Below are positions 22,100-32,424 of a stretch of 64,000 bases of DNA, piece by piece. The notes beneath the pieces were generated by a model. That model did not search any database. It saw only the letters and a program-made list of their open reading frames with translations, and was not told the origin of the DNA. Numbering within the stretch: position 1 is the first letter of the stretch; every line of letters begins with the position of its first letter. The DNA is from Phialophora verrucosa (lineage: Eukaryota > Ascomycota > Eurotiomycetes > Chaetothyriales > Herpotrichiellaceae): contig MSED01000009.1 of the NCBI GenBank assembly GCA_002099365.1, forward strand, positions 1,922,001 through 1,986,000, given 5' to 3'. Position numbers and translations under genes: made by a program.

Positions 22100-23175
22100 A
22101 TGTCAAAAGAAGACATTGGCGCAACGGTGGGCGAGATCACCGAAGAAATGACCCACGAACAGAGGCTCTTCCACCATGGCATTGCTTCTATGAACGAGGA
22201 GCCCAGTTTCATGCAATTCTGGCTTCTGCAGAAGATCAATCTGATCGAAATTCAGAATGATCTTGCCAAACTTAGGGGCTCGATCTTCACTGACAGGGCG
22301 GTTTCGAGCCAGAGGGCAAAAGAGCTCAGAACGTTGATGCATGAGTATGGTCAGTGGTTTCGTCTCGTCTACGTTGAGATTCATCACGTTGGCTTCATCA
22401 GTTTCGAGCATCTGTCCATTCTCTCAAATTTGTCACTCAAACATCCTTATCATTCTCTTTCTCCACGCCCGACTCGTCGACGGCACGGCAAAACGGCGAG
22501 AAGGCCAAGTCGAAAGTATTCCGACTCCTCCCCATCTCTTTCCTACGTCCCCGTCTCCCGCCCGCCAACTCACCGATCATTCAAAGTGAATACCCCTCCA
22601 ACTTACCTTCTATTCTGGCCTCTCCACTGACTCCCGAAGCCAACGCAATCCGCGACTACAAAGAGCTCTCCACCCTTTCCGAAATGCCGACCCACCAAGC
22701 AGAAAACATCCGTACCGACCTCATGATCGCCTTCGAATCCATCGCCAACATGCCCGGCAGCCCCTACATCACCCGCTACTTGAACCTGACGCCCTCGCCC
22801 ACGATCCCCACCGACAGCCTTCGCGACTTCCTAAAAGCCCACCTCCCCACCGGCCTGACCTACACCCGCTCCGAGAAGGAGGCCCACTTTGACGAATTCA
22901 ACGCCCACGCCCCGCCTACAACTGTCAGTCCATTCGTCGACAAGCTCGCCAGGTTCATCGTCGCGTTCGCCGGCGGCGCGAGTCTGGTGGTGCCGATGCT
23001 CATCATGACGCTGCACCAGACGAAGACGAAGAGTCTCATCACGGTGAGTGTGGCGGTGACGCTCTTTGCCGCTGCCATGTCGCTTGTCATTCGTGCGACC
23101 AACGCGGAGACGCTGGCAGCGACGGCGACATATGCGGCGGTGCTGGTCGTTTTTGTGGGGACGAGCTCGCCGTGA
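22100..23175 (+). CDS. DUF6594 membrane protein
   Basis: Exon 1 is 22100-22349. The best second exon is 22409-23175, giving 338 aa. The donor GTCAGT and acceptor CGAG are weak, so the exact junction is tentative, but the frames on both sides are clear. The N-terminal helix pair (FMQFWLLQKINLIEIQNDL, AKLRGSIF) is the usual start of DUF6594. The C-terminus carries the family's membrane block: FIVAFAGGASLVVPMLIMTL, then SLITVSVAVTLFAAAMSLVI and TLAATATYAAVLVVFVG, three segments ending near the last residue. These proteins are abundant in filamentous fungi and have no assigned function. Confidence 0.8.
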
Positions 23176-24859
23176 GATTGGCAGGTCTGCGTTCCACTCA
23201 CCGGGCGTATTGTTACGGTGCGGGCAGTCATGGACTTTGAGACCCCGAGCCATTGGTCATCGCGCGGTTGCTACTAGGCATGACTAGTCATAGCAACAGC
23301 GACAGGGTATGGCGTTATCATACCACGATGAGCCGTCGACTAAGAAGAGGCTAAACTCAACAAGTGGCCAGAGAGGACGAACAGCTATTATCCTCTGTAT
23401 AAGAAGGCCTCATGTATCTGGACTGGGTAGGCCTTATAGAGATAGCGTCAGAGAGTAGCATCTTTAACTGTCAGCTTCGGCACTGGTAAGCAGCAGTTTG
23501 TTCACCGTAAGCTCCCGCAGGCTCAGCTGGCCCATGATGGTGGTGGAAGTTAGAGGGCTCTAGAAGATTGTCGTGGGAGCGCTGTGATGATCGGAATAAT
23601 ATGACCATTGCTCGAGGGTTTTGAGGGCAGGAAACAGGTCGAAAGCCGATGGCGTCAAAAGAGAGGGAACTGGCTGACACGCCGCTAATTTTAGAACCTC
23701 GCTGGAGCTGCACGCGATGGAACAGATCCAGGACGAAGGGTGAGCGTGAGGGTGAGCGAGGTGAGTGCGGAGGTGACGGGTGGGCGAGTGGTTACCAAAG
23801 CGGCACGGACTGGGCAAGTTGCACTTGAGCTCCGAGTACTACGAGTATCAGTTGTTACTCCTCCTCTTCTTCTGATGCCAAGCTGTGGGCTTTGTCGGAG
23901 AGCCAGGATCGTGTACGTAGCTGAGCGGTAAGTCAGTGATGTGTGTAGGAGGACAATGCAGGTACACGCAAGACGAATGGGCGACGTAAGTAAATCGTAG
24001 GGACTGGTGACGCGCAAGTGAATCGTCACGGGTGTCCTGCTGTTGACCGTCTCGGCGCGTCTTGGGCTGCATTGTGCCGGTGAGCAAGAGGACACGGCCT
24101 CGACAATTCGCATCACTGGCTGCCCGATCGATGGTCGTGTTTGCTGGGCGTCGATATTGCGATATTGTATTGCGTATGCCCTCTCTGTAATGCGCGTCTC
24201 CCAATATCCGAGCGAAGATCCAACACCCAGAGCAACGAGACAGCCAATACCAAGCCTCTAGCTCCCCGGTCAGAGATGCATAGAAGCCCTTGGCAGCGGT
24301 GCCTGTGTTCCTCGATCTTGCCGCATTGCAACCTCGGAGCAGCACCAATGCTTGATTTCGGCAGGAGAGGGAGGAGTCGACGCGAGCTCCGGGGAAAATG
24401 GCGGACGGCCAGCTTTTAGCCTCATTTTGGCCTTGATTCGCTCAGCTGATGTTCGTCCAGTCCAGTCCCTCCTTCTCGTGCCTCCGACATGTCTTCGTCG
24501 ACGGCAGCGGGCTCCTCAGCTAAACCTTACTACCGAGTACAGGCTTGAACATCTTATCCTGCTTCCTTCGCTCTCCTGCCCCGCCATCACCCTCTCCATC
24601 TCTCTTTTCCCTTGATGTCTAGGCCAGCAACATGCATCGAATTGTGAGTCCAGCTTCCGCACGAAGACACACTGCCTTTCCTCGACTCTCGCCGGACCCT
24701 CGCCAGAGGTCAGACTACACGTCGCAGCGCACATAAGCCCCCACGTCGGGATTCCACCTCACCACCGGCCTCGACCTTCAATGCTACTGCAAGAGTCTAT
24801 CCTGCCAGACTACGTTCCTTGACGCCTCGCCTACGGGCCCCGGCGTCTCCCCCGCAGCC
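23176..24859. other. 1.7-kb spacer
   Basis: No gene recognised. The final 400 bp before the APH-like gene is pyrimidine-rich, as in a fungal promoter and leader; an ATG followed by a GTGAGT at about 24632-24650 could mark a short leader exon. Confidence 0.35.
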
Positions 24860-25786
24860 ATGGTATTCTGCCTCGGAAGTAAAGACGAAGAGCCGCCCGA
24901 CGAGTACGACCAGCTCCCTTTTGGCCTGAAATGGCGCATGCACTGGGCCAAGAAAGAGACGGACCCTCGCACTGGCGAGGCAGTCTTGCGTCTGGGCAAT
25001 AACAGGATCCTCAAGACCCACTGCGCCAACACCGAGTACCAAGCCTTGATGCTCATTGACCGGCACACATCTGTTCCCTCGTACAAGGTCCTGGCGGTGT
25101 ATAACAGACCCGAAGGCAAATTGGTCGAGTACGAGGCCTACCCAGGGAAGCCCTTGCAGGAACGCTGGCCGTCGATGCCTGCGCACCAGCAGAACAAGAT
25201 AGTCTCACAGCTCGGGCGCTTTGTCGAACAGCTGAGGAAGATGCAGCCACCAAAGCAATGCGTGGTGGGAGATGCCACCCTCGGTGCTGCCCTAGACCAT
25301 CGCTTTGGCTCCGGCAGAATCGGGCCATTTTTCTCAATCGAGGCCTTTCAAGAGTTTGAGCGCAGAGGTCACGCAGTAGATGACTTCCCGGAGAAGGAGA
25401 TCCAAATGGTCCATGCGCCCAAGAAGCCGTATCAACTCAAATTCACTCATGCGAGCCTTTGTCCTCAGAACATCCTTGTAGATGACGCGGGACGAGTGAC
25501 TGCCTTGGTTGGATGGGAATCCTCTGGATGGTATCCTGAATATTGGGAATACACTCAAATGTGCCACTTGACCCCAAAGACCATGGGAGATTGGCTTGAC
25601 GCGATGTGCAGAGTCGTCCCTCGATACGATCAAGAGCTGGCTTGCGAAGAAGCATTACGGGCCCGATATTGCGGCTCAATATATGATGCACCGAGGAGTG
25701 TGAGGGCCCCGAGCCCTTCACCTAGTCAGCGCCATGCAGAGCAGCAGGAGATTGACGACAAGAATACCTCCGACACGAGCGGATAG
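24860..25786 (+). CDS. APH-fold (aminoglycoside phosphotransferase-like) protein, probably catalytically impaired
   Basis: A single exon of 308 aa. The fold is that of the fungal APH/choline-kinase-like family. Nucleotide-site strands are near residues 42-55, a THCANTEYQALMLIDRH helix follows, and the catalytic region reads FTHASLCPQNILVDD then VGWESSGWYPEYWEY. In active relatives the corresponding motifs are HxDLxPxN and D-W-E. Here the catalytic Asp is Ser (residue 199, codon 25454-25456) and the metal-binding Asp is Gly (residue 218, codon 25511-25513), while the Asn (204) is kept. The frame is intact and the rest is conserved, so this looks like a pseudoenzyme and not decay. Fungal members' substrates are mostly unknown. 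Confidence 0.85.
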   Translation: MVFCLGSKDEEPPDEYDQLPFGLKWRMHWAKKETDPRTGEAVLRLGNNRILKTHCANTEYQALMLIDRHTSVPSYKVLAVYNRPEGKLVEYEAYPGKPLQERWPSMPAHQQNKIVSQLGRFVEQLRKMQPPKQCVVGDATLGAALDHRFGSGRIGPFFSIEAFQEFERRGHAVDDFPEKEIQMVHAPKKPYQLKFTHASLCPQNILVDDAGRVTALVGWESSGWYPEYWEYTQMCHLTPKTMGDWLDAMCRVVPRYDQELACEEALRARYCGSIYDAPRSVRAPSPSPSQRHAEQQEIDDKNTSDTSG

Positions 25787-26769
25787 TATTCTCGACTGGC
25801 TATGCTCTCAGACCTACACCGACCGTGTTGCAGGTCGAGACACGGCTACAGCATCTCTAACCCAGTTACCTTGTTGGCCGGGACTTGTTTTCACCTCCGG
25901 CGACACATATACCCAGATTTGGGTCCCTTCAGTCATTGCGAGAAATATAATATTACGAGCCACGACAGCCGAAGCACAGATCTCATCAATAGGTGCTCAG
26001 ATCGATATAAATCAACCGCCCTACAGGATCGAAGAGTGGCTCTGTGGTGACAACGCCAGAGTTGGACCCTAGCCCGCTCACAGCATTCGGGCTCTGATCT
26101 AGACTGCGCTGGGACAACATGACTGCACCGCCAATTTCCACCTGTGCATTGCGGTATCTTCCACCCCATATGGCACCTTTGGCATCACCGCACCAGCGTG
26201 AGCATTGCGGCGAGATTGCGCGTAGGTTTGTTTGTTTTCTTCTGTTTTGGCATAGCGACGGCGATGGTCGGGGTTTCAGGAAACACGGAGAGGGAGGCGT
26301 TGGGAAGACAGGTCCGTGTGCCGGAAAGGAGTACAGTACAGGATATTGTAGCGGTTGCTATCAAGAGATGTCTAATATAGCCTCTTTGTCGCAACGGTGG
26401 ACTGGGTAAGGGCTACGACTTGAAGCCAGGATATATGGTGTCGATTATCAATAGACATTGCACACTCGATACATCGGATCGCATATTTGCCATGCGCAAT
26501 ACATGACGGTCGTCTTGATCAACGTCAATTTTCGATCACCGAGCAGAAGTCTTCCTATCTTGTTATTTTCCCTACAGGTCGACAAGACCAGACAGTCGCC
26601 TCACGCGCTCACACGGTAAGCCGCACTCACACGCGACCGCAGCGAAGACATCCTGCATAGAATATATGGTCGTGGGCCGTGGTATCGTCCACCATAGTCG
26701 CACAATCGTCATCAGCATCCAACCACGTACACCTGATCCAGCCCGACGCCGGCCAGACTTGACCCGTAG
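25787..26769. other. 1-kb spacer between convergent genes
   Basis: No gene recognised; holds the 3' ends of the APH-like and EDEM genes. Confidence 0.4.
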
Positions 26770-29700
26770 CTAGACGATTAGCAAATTCGCGATTCTCACC
26801 CCCTTGGTCTCGACATGGTAACGTCTCTTGACTCCGACGCCCACGGCCCGCTCCTTGAACGCGTCGTAGACCTTCTTCCCACCGCCTACCAGGACCATGG
26901 GGATGGGATTCCGCCGATGGAGTCCCGCGGGCGTGGTCTGCTGGCGGGGCAGGTACGGACGGACGAGGTCCGCTTCATCAAAGTAGTCCGCGCTGTCATC
27001 ACCACCACCACCCTCATCATCCTCCTCGCCGTCGTGGTGGGCCCCGTCGTGTCCCTGCCCGTAACTCACGACCACGACGAGCTGGAGGGCGCCACTCCCT
27101 GGCGTGAACGCGGGGATGTTCTGCAGCTTGTCTGACAGGTCGCATTGCCCGCGCTTCACCACGAGGACTTGATGCGTCCTGACCACAGAGAGGGGGATCT
27201 TGTGGTCGCAGAGGTGGTCGGTCACGTAGATTTTCGTCCACGGGAGGGCAGGAGGAGCCGGGTTATTCAGCGGGACGAAGTTGGGGACTTCGGGCCAGGA
27301 AGGGAGCGGGGCAGCACCGGGACCGGTGGCCGTTACGGCGGAGAGGTGGTAGCGTGGCTGACCTTGGCCGTGGTCGTGGGATGACCTCGATGCCGAGGTC
27401 GAGGAGGCGGAAGCGCGTTTCGTCGGGGAGGTGAGGGACAAGTGAGTCGAAAACGGCCAGGTTGAGGGGGGCCGACCGTCCTTGATGAGGCTGGAGATTT
27501 GAGATACGATGGCGTTCCAGGCCGCTCTCATGGCGTTGTCATTTGTTGCGTCACTGAGGAAGGGGGCCTCAACTATGAAGTCGGCCTGGTCGTGGTTGAC
27601 TTGCGATGGGTCAACTTCAACGGGTATGTCGACCTGCTCGATGGGGCTGTTCAGATCGACGACCAGGTCTAGCATGACGTGATCTTTGATCCGTGAGAAA
27701 TTCGGGTCTGCGGGACTGAGCACGTCCTGACCCGTGTCACGTCCCAAGAAGATCTTCTCATCCTTTCCCAGTGGGATATTGTTGATGGTCTGAACGCGCC
27801 ATGCGTCGTGGAATCCGTCGTCAAACAGCCATGGCGTGTCTTGTATCATACCGAGGCGTAGCCCACCAATCACGTTGATTAGGATGCCGTCTTTGACGCG
27901 CTGTAAAGGCGGAGCAGTGATCCCAGGTGCTGTCATGGCTGGAAATGAGATGTCTAGCGTTGGTCTCGTTGGTATAACGGAGCTGGTAGCATTCCAGGGG
28001 ACGAGTTCCGGCGGCAACGTCCATGGGTAGTACGTATAGTTCGATGGAGAGCTGATGTCTGATAAGGTTATGCTCGGGTGGTCTGCGGCGTATTCTCCCA
28101 GCACAGACTCGATATTGTCGCGATGTGGCATCATGTGGAGTCTCGCCAGGTTCGCCGCGTGGTACACATCGCCTCTTGCGGCAACGTTGGAGATGGTGAA
28201 GGGCAAAGGCGGCGGCTTGATAGGGCAGAACGACTCTTCTTCGTGCCCCGGGCGCCAGAGAGATTCTTGACGGGTCCCATGGCCAACATTTCGTGGAATG
28301 ATTAGAGGATGACCTTCGGTCGTGAAGACGAAGGGTTCGTCGAGATGATTGAGAGGATGGGTTGGATCGAAGAGCAGAAACAGGTATTTCGCTGTCTCCC
28401 CAAGAAAGAAGCTCTCCATTCTGTCCGTTTGTTCTCCGGTCAGCACATTTTGAATACTAGCCCAGCCACACCGACTCCAGCATCTTCGCTTGATGTCTCG
28501 GAGGACCATTTCACCGACGTGAAAATACCAGGGGTCCTCGGTGGCGCGATAGAGGTAGTAGGTAGACTCGATGAACTCTGGTCGACCCACCCACCACCCC
28601 AGGCCACCCTCGATCCCGCCAGAGACAAGATTCCAACGTTCAGGGAGAGCTGAAAACCTCGCCCACAGCGCTGTTTGCAGGAGATGTGTTTCAGTAGCTT
28701 CCTCAACTTCACCCGCCAGCACCAAAAGACCAGGGTAGTACGCGCTCAAGGCATCAACCCAGAACCCCCTAGCAGCTCCGGTGACCACGTCAGCCTGGAT
28801 ATAATGTGGATGTTGATAGGTGGTACCGCGGTAGAGATGTCTCTTGATCGCAGAATGAGCGGTTTCCCAAGCATCAAGGAAGGCCTGAGAGGTCTCCTCT
28901 ACCGGCGATATAGGATCATGGAGCACTCTCGGATCTTCAGCGTGGTCAACACCGTCGTAGATGGGATGGGCTTCACGTGACAACAGGATGTGCGATTTTA
29001 GGGCATACTCAAAGAAGCTGTCGATGCCGGCACCGATGCCCGTCCATGTCCCGATCCAGTTTCCACTTTCCGCGTCAATGCCACTACCGATTAGATCGAC
29101 GGTGCTTCGTCGCTGCCATATAGCCCAGAAAGCTCTCTTAGCCAGCTCCTCAAATCGCGGATCTCCAGTGAGGCGGCTCAGGACACTAAACTCGAGGACC
29201 AGGCTTCCGGCGCCGGCGCTGCACGTCTCTGTGATCTCGCGGGCCCCAGAAGCGGCCGCGCATTTCTCGTCCTCGGTGCCCGAATTGACCGGCGAGTTGA
29301 CATAGAATGGTATTCCGTGCCGAAGATTGACTCTGGGATAAGGTATGCCAGTTGCAGACCAAAATGCTGGGAGCAAGCGACTCCCCAGATCATGTGCCAG
29401 TCTCAGAAGTTGGCCATCGTACTGAAACATATTCGGCCAAAGAATACCTTGCTTTTGGCCCTGATATTGGTCCTTGTGCCATGCTTGTGCGTAGGCCAGC
29501 TGACTCTGAGGAGGATTGTAGCCACGGATGGGGAGATCTCCGACGGCGAAGAGGTGAGCGCTCAGCAAACCGCCTAGCCCACGTATCGCCGTCTCAAAGA
29601 CCTGAACCTTGCTGTCTAGGTCAAATCCCCGCGCTCTTAAGCCTTCACCTGCCGGGCCATCAGAGCCATCGCCATACTGTGCAACCAAATCCCTCACGCC

Positions 29701-30123
29701 GTCTTGAAAGAGTCGGAGAGGTCTGTTCTGTCGCGAGCTCGATGGGCTGGAAGCCAAGATGGCGAGGGTTGATAAACTATCGATGAGTGTCAAGGAATAG
29801 TTTCCCAGAGGGTCGTTGACTTCGATGTGTGCAGGATTCTCGCGGTCGCGCGTCAGGGGCTTGCAGGATATCGGCCGCAGCTCGTCCTCGGGAAAAGCAT
29901 AGGTCATGTAATTCTCAAAGCCATGATAGAAAAGGTCTTCAGCCTCCTTCCTGAGCGCTTTGATCTGGCCCGGTGTTTGCGCCTGCACAACGGCGGCCGA
30001 GGCCAGACTGGCAATAAGCACGGCAAGCTGGATGCCTCTCAGCCATTTCCATGGCCGTACTGTGAAAAGAGTGATCGACGGTGGTGTAGCTGGAGGCGTC
30101 ACATGGCGACGGATTATGCGCAT
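26770..30123 (-). CDS. MNL1: ER degradation-enhancing alpha-mannosidase-like protein (Htm1/EDEM, GH47)
   Basis: A single exon of 1117 aa. EDEM proteins trim mannose from misfolded glycoproteins in the ER so that Yos9 and the Hrd1 ligase can send them for degradation. A hydrophobic signal or anchor segment lies at about residues 30-49 (IQLAVLIASLASAAVVQA). The GH47 domain follows (about 55-620): LFYHGFENYMTYAFPEDEL, LTLIDSLSTLAIL, the SAGAGSLVLEF block, DSFFEYALKSHILL, ESFFLGETAKYLFLLFD and FTTEGHPL. A protease-associated (PA) type region lies near the C-terminus (about 960-1100) with a GGGGDDSADYF acidic loop; PA domains occur in this long EDEM class. It is longer than budding yeast Htm1 but similar to other filamentous fungi. 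Confidence 0.94.
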   Translation of the reverse strand: MRIIRRHVTPPATPPSITLFTVRPWKWLRGIQLAVLIASLASAAVVQAQTPGQIKALRKEAEDLFYHGFENYMTYAFPEDELRPISCKPLTRDRENPAHIEVNDPLGNYSLTLIDSLSTLAILASSPSSSRQNRPLRLFQDGVRDLVAQYGDGSDGPAGEGLRARGFDLDSKVQVFETAIRGLGGLLSAHLFAVGDLPIRGYNPPQSQLAYAQAWHKDQYQGQKQGILWPNMFQYDGQLLRLAHDLGSRLLPAFWSATGIPYPRVNLRHGIPFYVNSPVNSGTEDEKCAAASGAREITETCSAGAGSLVLEFSVLSRLTGDPRFEELAKRAFWAIWQRRSTVDLIGSGIDAESGNWIGTWTGIGAGIDSFFEYALKSHILLSREAHPIYDGVDHAEDPRVLHDPISPVEETSQAFLDAWETAHSAIKRHLYRGTTYQHPHYIQADVVTGAARGFWVDALSAYYPGLLVLAGEVEEATETHLLQTALWARFSALPERWNLVSGGIEGGLGWWVGRPEFIESTYYLYRATEDPWYFHVGEMVLRDIKRRCWSRCGWASIQNVLTGEQTDRMESFFLGETAKYLFLLFDPTHPLNHLDEPFVFTTEGHPLIIPRNVGHGTRQESLWRPGHEEESFCPIKPPPLPFTISNVAARGDVYHAANLARLHMMPHRDNIESVLGEYAADHPSITLSDISSPSNYTYYPWTLPPELVPWNATSSVIPTRPTLDISFPAMTAPGITAPPLQRVKDGILINVIGGLRLGMIQDTPWLFDDGFHDAWRVQTINNIPLGKDEKIFLGRDTGQDVLSPADPNFSRIKDHVMLDLVVDLNSPIEQVDIPVEVDPSQVNHDQADFIVEAPFLSDATNDNAMRAAWNAIVSQISSLIKDGRPPSTWPFSTHLSLTSPTKRASASSTSASRSSHDHGQGQPRYHLSAVTATGPGAAPLPSWPEVPNFVPLNNPAPPALPWTKIYVTDHLCDHKIPLSVVRTHQVLVVKRGQCDLSDKLQNIPAFTPGSGALQLVVVVSYGQGHDGAHHDGEEDDEGGGGDDSADYFDEADLVRPYLPRQQTTPAGLHRRNPIPMVLVGGGKKVYDAFKERAVGVGVKRRYHVETKGVRIANLLIV

Positions 30124-30800
30124 GGCACACTCGCAGGAGGCTGTGCCACAGACCGCATATCAAACGGTCGCGTGCGTTGGTATTGTTACCAGTCTGGTCG
30201 CCGGTCCTCTGGCGACTCTGGCCAGGGATCGATAATCCGCGAGCACGTGACAGTCCAGATTAGGTATGGTGCTACAGGTCCTCGGGTTTCGGGTTAAAGT
30301 CTCACCGAGAGCAGCCGTTTGTGGGTTGTGCTCGTACTCTGTGGCCGTGTAAGCCGATGGAAGAGTACGCGCGATAGTCCTCCGTCCTGAGTGCTACGGA
30401 TCATCTTTAGAGGGGTGAGGGGGTCACTGTTTGGCCAATTCACCTTCGAGTGGGCTACGGCCAGCAGCCTCCCAGATCTTGAGAATATATATTCAAGTTC
30501 GGTCTCGATTGTGAGGCTCCTTAGAGCTGTTAATATTGACTTTGGTCCAAGCCTGATCGCGTTTGCCCATAACACCGGACCCAAAAGAGAATGGATTCGA
30601 GGTTGGAGAACCTCTCGGAAACAATGGCGAGACGCCGCGGTGGGTGCGGGCAGAGATGACCACCACATGGCTAATATAAACCTCTTGAACCCCCATGCGA
30701 CTGACCTGTGTCTACGTCCGGGAGATATTTTCGCCAGATATCCGACGATAATTTGACGTGTGCAAACAGGCTGCTCAATTCTCAATACTCCTCAAGCAGA
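30124..30800. promoter_or_regulatory. Divergent promoter region, EDEM / reductase
   Basis: 677 bp between opposed start codons; no gene seen. An unfolded-protein response element might be expected for the EDEM gene but I could not identify one with confidence. Confidence 0.4.
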
Positions 30801-31835
30801 ATGAAAGTGTTACTCACCGGTGGCAGCGGCTTCGTTGCCGTGCATTGCCTTGACCAGTTGTTGCAACACGGGTAAATGCACCCAAGGACCCGTGGGGCTT
30901 ACCACAGTTAACAATCTGTCAGGCACGAGGTGGTAACCACAGTAAGATCCGATGAAAAGGGAAGCTATCTTCAAGAGCTTTTCAACGGGAAGCCGTTATC
31001 GTACGTAATTGTCAAGGATATCGCAGCCAAAGGCGCCTTCGACGAGGCGATCAAGACAGAACCCCCCTTCGAGGCAGTGGTGCACACGGCATCGCCCTTT
31101 CACTACAATATCACCAGCAACAAGGAGCTGCTCGATCCGGCCATCAATGGCACCACAGAGATCCTGAAGGCCGTCCACAAGTCAGCAAAGTCCGTCAAAC
31201 GTGTGGTGATCACGTCGTCCTTTGCCGCCATATCGAACTATAGCAACCCTCCCAAGGTGTACACGGAAGAGATCTGGAATGACCAGACCCTGGAGGAGGC
31301 CTTGACAACGACGAATCCACAGGCGGCGTACCGGGCCAGCAAAAAGCTCGCGGAGAAGGCGGCGTGGGATTTCCTGGAGACCGAGAAGCCCGGTTTTACT
31401 CTGGCGACGCTGTGTCCGCCCATGATATACGGACCAGTCCTGCATCAGGTCAAGTCACTCGATGATCTGAACACATCTAGCGCAAGAATCTTAAAGCTCT
31501 ACCAAGGTATCCCACGATCCGGACCGGTTGGGTCGCCCATGCACGTCGACGTCCGCGACTTGGCTCTGGCACACGTCCTCGCTGTTGAAAACCCCAAAGC
31601 GGCGAACCAGAGGTTCCTCATGGCTGCCCAGCTGGCAACGGAGAAGGAGCTTCGCGACATCATGGAGAAGAACTTCCCAGAGATCAGAGGAAATCTGCGT
31701 GATGAGGTGACGGAAACGCTTCCACCGTGGGAGATCGACAACAGCAAATCAATTAACGTGCTGGGCATCAAGTACAGACCACTCGAGGACACCATTGTCG
31801 ACACTGTAAAGTCTTTGAAAGCTCTCGGTGCCTAA
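30801..31835 (+). CDS. NAD(P)-dependent extended short-chain reductase (Gre2/dihydroflavonol reductase-like)
   Basis: Exon 1 (30801-30871) encodes the start of the Rossmann fold, MKVLLTGGSGFVAVHCLDQ. A 51-bp intron (30872-30922, donor GTAAAT, acceptor GTCAG) follows, then exon 2 30923-31835; 327 aa. Cofactor motif TGGSGFVA, the active-site SSFAA and the YRASK catalytic Tyr-x3-Lys are all present. PPMIYGPVLH and SPMHVDVRDLALAHVLAVE are characteristic of the Gre2/methylglyoxal reductase and dihydroflavonol reductase group. It should reduce an aldehyde or ketone with NADPH. The physiological substrate cannot be read from sequence. No secondary-metabolite backbone gene is nearby. Confidence 0.92.
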
Positions 31836-32424
31836 GCGGTCTCTCTCAGGAAAGGCGGGGAAGAGTAGCCATAGACATAGATTGGCATGAGCGATTGCGG
31901 ACGAGTCGTTGAGAGGAGAAGCACAGTAGACCTAGTCGTCCACTGGCGACGAGTTGCCCTTCTAATGTGTTCACTTCACTTCCTTTCAATGACGGTCTAG
32001 CATGTCCTCCTGTCGCTTGCTAACCAGTGTAGGTGGATTCGTACACCTGGAATTACCAAGGAAGCCGGGCAGGTAGCAGCAAGTACGCCAGGTGCCAAAA
32101 GGAGGCGTGACTCTCAAGATGAGGTGACTTGATATATCTCGAAAGCGGACACTTGCACCGTCCTCAGCAGTGATCCTTCAATTGCTCCCAGATCAATATG
32201 ATCTAGCAGCATTGCAGCAGATGATAATTTCCAAGTTGCATCTTGATTGAAAGTAGAGTTGGGTATGTGAGAAGTCGAGGGAGAAAGCTAATGTCAAAAG
32301 TGGTGAGAATTGTGTTCCTTCGAGCAATGCAAAATCCCTTTGCTGCGAGACCGCACATGCCATTGCAAAGCTGCTGTGAGGACTGGAGTGTGAAATTCGG
32401 TTTCGTTCCCGTCTATCTAGCAGA
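31836..32424. other. Spacer between convergent genes
   Basis: About 590 bp of 3' sequence from the reductase and LHS1; nothing else seen. Confidence 0.4.

Noticed and set aside
22100..22630. Uninterrupted 176-codon reading of the DUF6594 first exon
   Set aside because: After about 22349 the frame loses family character, while a second exon in another frame carries the domain and membrane segments.
31836..32424. Secondary-metabolite cluster around the reductase
   Set aside because: No polyketide synthase, peptide synthetase, terpene cyclase or P450 gene is present in the window.
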